Assembly: GCA_031257415.1 (NCBI GenBank)
Contig: JAIROR010000068.1
Location: 1 to 10,505, forward strand
DNA: 10,505 nt
Origin: Holosporales bacterium
GTDB lineage: Bacteria; Pseudomonadota; Alphaproteobacteria; RUG11792
Direction of reading: 5' to 3'
Position numbers and translations under genes: made by a program. Each line of letters begins with the position of its first letter. The stretch's first letter is position 1. Below the pieces are notes generated by a model. It worked only from the letters and a program-made list of their open reading frames with translations. It did not search any database and was not told the origin of the DNA. Below are positions 6,610-10,505 of the stretch, piece after piece.

Positions 6610-6651
6610 CACATAGTTGCACATGCACACTTCGCTATGCTTTATGCTGAT

Positions 6652-7515
6652 CTAGAGCGAAAATTTATATCCGGCTCCAAGTACAAATTTATGATCAGAA
6701 TATTTGACAGAAACGTCATTATTCTTCAGATACTGCTCAGCCACACTATTGAATACTGAAGTTATGTCGACCTTAAAGCCATACACATATGAGCCCTCTA
6801 GGAAAACATTTTTAGTAATGTCGAACTTCGCGCCACAACCAGCTCCAACACAGAACTTCGTACCCTTATCTTCGGTTCCCACTGCGCCAGTTATCGTAGA
6901 TGGTGAACTCGTTGTGCTGGTTGAAATTGTGGCTGTTCCAGTAGCCTCTAAAGACGTTTTAAATCGCTTTGCGCCAAAGTCTCCCTTAACGAAGACTGTC
7001 ACCCTATCGGTAACGGCATATCCGATTATAGGAGTAAAGGCAAAGTACCCGTTCGTCTCTCCCTTTGTACGCAGCTTGGCCTCTCCAACACTGGTGCCAT
7101 TGACATTGACCGGCAAGCTGAGCTCATTCTTAATTTCGCCACTACTGTAACCTCCGCCGAGACGAAGTCCGATAGCAAGTCGATTTATGTATTTGACTCC
7201 TCCAATAAATATTCCTCCGTCAAAGCCAGTCCCCGTGCTCGAGAGCAATTCCTTTTCATCTTTGTCTTTGTCTTTGTCTTTGTCTGAACTTGAATTAGTG
7301 GTAGTTGTGGTAGCGCTGGTCTTATGAAAAGCCCCTGCCTTTCCCAGCAGCACACCTCCCTCTAATCCTACCTCTAATCCTACCTCAACTCCGCTTTTGA
7401 GACCAAAACCCGTGTCTGTCGTTCCCCCACTTTTGCCACCACTTTCGTTTGCGAATGCACCACCCGCTGCCATGACGGCAGCAACAGCAACCGATACTAA
7501 AACAATCCTATCCAT
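6652..7515 (-). CDS. Outer-membrane beta-barrel surface protein
   Basis: The 287-residue product starts MDRIVLVSVAVAAVMAAGGAFA, a classic signal peptide cut before NESGG. The ATG at 7513-7515 has GGGGAG six bases upstream, so the longer frame to 7593 is rejected. After a Gly/Ser/Thr-rich head with VGLEVGLEGG and a KD repeat (about residues 85-93), the rest shows alternating-residue strands typical of an eight-stranded barrel: GGVKYINRLAIGLRLGGGY, GYFAFTPIIGYAVTDRVTVF, KFCVGAGCGAKFDITKNVFL and a final KFVLGAGYKFSL. Barrels of this size occur in the OmpA/opacity and Surface_Ag_2 type families of Rickettsiales, but I cannot place it in one. The final residue is Leu rather than the usual Phe; the penultimate strand pattern is otherwise normal. 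It likely uses Sec export and the Bam machinery. It has its own promoter and lies between secF and yebC. Stop is TAG. Confidence 0.8.
   Translation of the reverse strand: MDRIVLVSVAVAAVMAAGGAFANESGGKSGGTTDTGFGLKSGVEVGLEVGLEGGVLLGKAGAFHKTSATTTTTNSSSDKDKDKDKDEKELLSSTGTGFDGGIFIGGVKYINRLAIGLRLGGGYSSGEIKNELSLPVNVNGTSVGEAKLRTKGETNGYFAFTPIIGYAVTDRVTVFVKGDFGAKRFKTSLEATGTATISTSTTSSPSTITGAVGTEDKGTKFCVGAGCGAKFDITKNVFLEGSYVYGFKVDITSVFNSVAEQYLKNNDVSVKYSDHKFVLGAGYKFSL
7261..7284. repeat. In-frame hexanucleotide repeat in the barrel protein gene
   Basis: Four perfect tttgtc units, preceded by an imperfect ttcatc (7255-7260), encode the alternating Lys-Asp tract of the outer-membrane protein. A second short repeat, a 12-bp unit around 7371-7394, encodes VGLE twice. 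Both keep the reading frame whatever the copy number. Confidence 0.85.
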
Positions 7516-7550
7516 AACGCTCCCCTTTATAAAAACTACCATACATATAA

Positions 7551-7579
7551 ATTCTATCCCCAAAGATGCAATAGTTAAA
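7551..7579 (-). promoter_or_regulatory. Candidate promoter for the outer-membrane protein gene
   Basis: On the minus strand TTTAAC (7574-7579), a 17-bp spacer and TAGAAT (7551-7556, 5 of 6 matches to the -10 consensus) predict a start near 7545, about 30 nt before the ATG at 7515. The -35 is poor (3 of 6). A weak hairpin at 7601-7622 (gcaac/gttgc) lies between it and secF and could partly insulate the two. Confidence 0.4.
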
Positions 7580-7676
7580 TAACAAACGTACAAAATGGAC
7601 GCAACAAAAACCCGTTAGTTGCATATTTGCCACTACGACCATCGCGTGGTGATTTTGCGTATCAACAGAGCACAAT

Positions 7677-8600
7677 CTATGGAATATTTGCTTCAACAGG
7701 AGGAGTCTCTTTTTTATGTTTGATATTGAGGAAAACGAGAAGTGGAGAAGCGACAAATATCGACGAAAACGTACCTATTATGATGCCAACGAGGATTGGG
7801 AGGCTGAAGTTAGCGATGACCTTCCCTCCGAAAAGATATAGTGCGACAACGGCGAGCAACGTTGTCGTTGCCGTTAAAGTTGTTCTAGACAGCGTTTCGT
7901 TCAGACTTCTGTTAACCAAATCCTTTATACTGGAATTCTTATAACGTTTCAAGTTTTCGCGTATTCTATCGAATATAACAACGGTATCATTTATCGAATA
8001 GCTTGCTGTAAGCAGGATAGCAGTAATAGATACTTCGTTGAATTCAAGAGGGAATATCGAAAACAACCCGAATATCAGGGCACAATCATGCAAAAGAGCA
8101 ACTATTGCGCACAATCCAAATTGCCATTCGAAACGGACTATAATGTAAATCAGCATTGCTATTAGCGCAAAAACAACTGCTTTAATGGCGTTCGACACAA
8201 GCTCCTCTCCGACCTTTGGACCAACTGTCTCAACTCTCTTATACGTGACTCCGTCCCCAAGAGCGCTTTTGATATTCTGAATTGCTGTGGCTTGATCTGT
8301 CCCGTCATCGGATTTTTCAAGTTTTATAGAGAATTCATTCTGAGCACCAAATTGCTGGATTGCAACTTCCCCAAGATTCAGCTTGCCGAGCTTGTCCCGC
8401 AAATCCTGCACATTCGAAGTTCCCGGCATGGCAACTTCGAATATATAGCCTCCTTGAAAATCTATCCCATAGTTCAGCCCCTTGAAAGTCATGAACCCAA
8501 GGCAAGTTAAGACAAGCATAATCGAAACAACAAACATGTATTTGCACTTTCCAACGATATCTATTCTTGTTCCGTATGGTATTAGGTGTAATCTAAACAT
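7677..8600 (-). CDS. secF: Protein translocase subunit SecF
   Basis: SecF pairs with SecD to use the proton gradient to pull preproteins through SecYEG on the periplasmic side. The 307-residue product has the expected plan: first membrane helix at about 20-38, GIDFQGGYIFEV at 45-56 (the SecF D1 motif), a periplasmic loop to about 135, and five further helices. The conserved YSINDTVVIFDRIREN motif of TM4 lies at 201-216, so the ion-path Asp (D205) and the arginines are kept. The residue before YS is Ser where many SecF proteins have Gly (GYSxND). GAGAGGAAAT sits directly before the ATG (8598-8600). It begins 9 bp after the secD stop, so the two are co-translated. Stop is TAG. Confidence 0.96.
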   Translation of the reverse strand: MFRLHLIPYGTRIDIVGKCKYMFVVSIMLVLTCLGFMTFKGLNYGIDFQGGYIFEVAMPGTSNVQDLRDKLGKLNLGEVAIQQFGAQNEFSIKLEKSDDGTDQATAIQNIKSALGDGVTYKRVETVGPKVGEELVSNAIKAVVFALIAMLIYIIVRFEWQFGLCAIVALLHDCALIFGLFSIFPLEFNEVSITAILLTASYSINDTVVIFDRIRENLKRYKNSSIKDLVNRSLNETLSRTTLTATTTLLAVVALYLFGGKVIANFSLPILVGIIIGTFSSIFVASPLLVFLNIKHKKETPPVEANIP

Positions 8601-8609
8601 ATTTCCTCT

Positions 8610-10238
8610 CTATATAACGACTACCTTGTTCTTATTCTTTTTAATCCACATCGCAACGATTGCCTTTGTTAATGAAAACGTTGTGAATAGAGATGCAAGA
8701 GTTCCAATAGCCAGTGTCACAGCAAACCCCTTGATTGGGCCGGATCCAAATTCGTATAGGACTATTGAACCGACAAGAGTTGTGAAATTAGAATCAATAA
8801 TCGTTGTCGTTGCCATTTTATATCCCTGCGATATTGCCAACGATTGTTTTATTCCTAATCGCATTTCTTCTCGTATTCTTTCATATATCAAAACATTTGC
8901 ATCAACAGCCATCCCAATCGTTAGGGCAATACCAGCTATCCCTGGGAGAGTCAGCGTTGCCCCAAGAAGAGTCAGTGCGGCAAATAATAAAATGATATTG
9001 AATGTTAGGGATACAACGGAAAATGATCCAAACAATCCGTATGAAAGAATCATAAAAATCGAAACAAGGGCAAAAGCAACAGCAACAGCGACCTTTCCAT
9101 CGGAAATCGAGTCAGCTCCGAGACTCGGCCCGACATTTCTTTCTTCGACGATACTCAGCGGAGCCGGCAGGGATCCCGCCCTCAGAAGCAAAGCCAATTC
9201 AGTTGCCTCTTCCATCGTGAAATGCCCCGTAATCACGGCTGAGCCATTATTAAGGACGGCCTGAAAGACGGGGGCGCTCAAGACCTTTCCATCGAGAACC
9301 ATTGCAAATTGCTTGTGTAGGTATTTGGCGGAGAGTTCCGCTATCTTCCTTGTTCCTTCAATATTGTCAAATTTTATAGAGACACACGGACCACCACCCT
9401 GATTGTCGATATTCATCTGCGCATCAACAAGGGACTTTCCAGTAAGAGATACCTGCTTTTTAATTGGGACGTATGTCACAACACCCTCTCCGCGTTCTTC
9501 TGGCAAATACATAACTCCTGGCTTGCTGGGCAACTTCGGTTTCTCGCCTGCGTTAACAGTAATCGATTCAAGAGTTTCATCAACTCCATGAAATGTAAGG
9601 AGGGCAGTCTTCCCAAGAAGTTTCTTGATCTCCTCCGGATTTTCAACGCCAGGAAGCTGGACAATTATTCGATCCTTTCCCTGGCGCAATATCGTTGGTT
9701 CCTTGGTTCCCGATTCATCGATCCTGTGCCTGATAACTTCTATCGATTCATCAACAATTCTTTTCGTAAATTTATCAATAAATTTCTCGGAAATTGCAAA
9801 CGAAACTTCAATGCCTTTTTCTTGATTTGCCCCAGAAGCTGCACCAGAGCCATCCTGTGAAAACTCAAGCTCTGGCTCTATTTTGAAGAATGACTTCTTG
9901 ACGGTCCCCACGTCTTTACTATCCGCAAGCTTCACGACGACCTTGTCCTTTCCCTTTGAGAATCCTATCCTTTGATACTTGATATTCTGTTTTCTAAGCT
10001 GCTTTCGAGCTTCATCGATGATGCTTTCTAGGTGCTCACTTGTCACAGAATCGATATCAACTTCGAGCTGAATATGAGAACCACCCCGAAGCTCCAGCCC
10101 GAGACTGACCGTGTGCTGCAAAAACCTGGGCAATTTATTAAAAAGATCCGGGCCCAGGCTCGATGGAACCGCCAATATTAAGCCCAAGAAACATACACAG
10201 AATGTCAAAAAGACTCGCAACTTCGAAACAACTAACAT
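8610..10238 (-). CDS. secD: Protein translocase subunit SecD
   Basis: SecD is the partner of SecF in the SecDF complex of the inner membrane. The 542-residue product shows a first membrane helix at about 8-26, the D1 motif LGLELRGG at 46-53, the P1-domain signature VIRHRIDESGTKEP at 168-181 with RIIVQLPG at 190-197, P1-head sequence to about 365, and a membrane region of five helices. GMAVDANVLIYERIREE at 442-458 holds the proton-path Asp (D446). A low-complexity stretch SQDGSGAASGANQEK (127-141) sits between the P1 base segments and looks like a flexible insert. AGGTGA seven bases before the ATG (10236-10238) supports the start. secF follows after 9 bp. The gene 35 bp upstream is unidentified, so the promoter probably lies outside the window. 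Stop is TAG. Confidence 0.97.
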   Translation of the reverse strand: MLVVSKLRVFLTFCVCFLGLILAVPSSLGPDLFNKLPRFLQHTVSLGLELRGGSHIQLEVDIDSVTSEHLESIIDEARKQLRKQNIKYQRIGFSKGKDKVVVKLADSKDVGTVKKSFFKIEPELEFSQDGSGAASGANQEKGIEVSFAISEKFIDKFTKRIVDESIEVIRHRIDESGTKEPTILRQGKDRIIVQLPGVENPEEIKKLLGKTALLTFHGVDETLESITVNAGEKPKLPSKPGVMYLPEERGEGVVTYVPIKKQVSLTGKSLVDAQMNIDNQGGGPCVSIKFDNIEGTRKIAELSAKYLHKQFAMVLDGKVLSAPVFQAVLNNGSAVITGHFTMEEATELALLLRAGSLPAPLSIVEERNVGPSLGADSISDGKVAVAVAFALVSIFMILSYGLFGSFSVVSLTFNIILLFAALTLLGATLTLPGIAGIALTIGMAVDANVLIYERIREEMRLGIKQSLAISQGYKMATTTIIDSNFTTLVGSIVLYEFGSGPIKGFAVTLAIGTLASLFTTFSLTKAIVAMWIKKNKNKVVVI

Positions 10239-10273
10239 ACTCTTTCACCTCTCCTCTTTGTTCATCCTGATAT

Positions 10274-10505
10274 TCAGCTATCTCTTCCTTTGGCAGTTGT
10301 GCCGCCGCCTCCCTTCCTTCCCTGCGAAACCCTGGCAGACACTGGGGAAGCTGTATTCTTTGCCGGCCGCCCAGCCGTCTTCTTGTGGCCTTTTTTAGCC
10401 GTTACTAAATTGCCTTCAAGATCCTCTCCCTTCTTGGCCTCGTCCTTATTCTCCACACTGCTCTCCAACAGCAGAACGCCAGGAGAATCACGAAGATCTG
10501 TGGCT
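10274..10505 (-). CDS. 3' end of an unidentified protein with a basic, low-complexity tail
   Basis: The frame is open from the right edge to TGA at 10274-10276, giving at least 76 codons with the start outside the window. The visible part begins ATDLRDSPGVLLLESSVENKDE and passes into a Lys/Gly/Ala-rich tail (AKKGHKKTAGRPAKNT..., QGRKGGGGTTAKGRDS) that is probably disordered and may bind nucleic acid or ribosomes. It ends 35 bp before secD on the same strand, so it is likely in the same transcript. yajC commonly sits here in alphaproteobacteria, but I see no YajC-like sequence in the visible part. The compositional bias and steady frame favour a real gene. Confidence 0.5.
   Translation of the reverse strand, partial: ATDLRDSPGVLLLESSVENKDEAKKGEDLEGNLVTAKKGHKKTAGRPAKNTASPVSARVSQGRKGGGGTTAKGRDS

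Noticed and set aside
6539..6628. 30-residue N-terminal extension of YebC
   Set aside because: The family begins at M(S/A)GHSQFKN, and a promoter is predicted inside the extension.
7516..7593. 26-residue extension of the barrel protein
   Set aside because: The internal ATG has a strong Shine-Dalgarno site and starts a clean signal peptide; the extension would bury it and overlap the promoter.
8482..9264. 260-codon plus-strand frame antisense to secF and secD
   Set aside because: It is fully opposite two well-supported genes, shows no domain pattern, and is explained by their codon use.

Overview
The window reads as chromosomal DNA of a moderately AT-rich alphaproteobacterium, most likely a host-associated Rickettsiales/Holosporales-type lineage. 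This is inferred from the YebC N-terminus (MSGHSQFKNIMYRKGAQDAK), the consecutive secD and secF genes, a small Mic60/mitofilin-like protein and a short outer-membrane barrel with a variable head. No 16S rRNA or other marker is present to confirm it. Nine protein genes are supported: eight complete and one cut by the right edge. No tRNA, rRNA, CRISPR array or intact transposase was seen.

Left edge (1-718) is non-coding. It holds a tandem array of about 180-bp stem-loop units (1-516), then a perfect 19-bp inverted repeat around a 49-bp loop (601-687) just past the 3' end of radA. Bases 719-2552 carry two minus-strand genes: a small exported heptad-repeat protein, probably first in the transcript, and radA (DNA repair and recombination). 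recJ (2778-4568) is divergent on the plus strand. Two recombination genes therefore flank the heptad-repeat gene and its promoter.

Bases 4569-5067 are a 499-bp gene-free stretch. It contains a possible recJ terminator and, on the minus strand, two eroded coding fragments, one resembling the end of a PilZ domain and one resembling a MORN repeat. Both lie in the frame that follows the stop codon of the next gene.

Bases 5068-10505 are all minus strand. In transcription order: the 3' end of an unidentified basic protein, secD, secF (9-bp gap), an outer-membrane beta-barrel protein with its own promoter, yebC with its own promoter, and a Mic60/COG4223-like inner-membrane protein whose start overlaps the yebC stop by 8 bp. 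SecD and SecF assist Sec export, the barrel protein is a likely Sec substrate, and the Mic60-like protein is an envelope-organisation candidate, so this half is largely about the cell envelope.

The most unusual signals are the stem-loop array with compensatory arm changes, the Mic60-like gene coupled to yebC, the paired gene remnants, and stop codon use: six TAG, three TGA and no TAA among nine genes.
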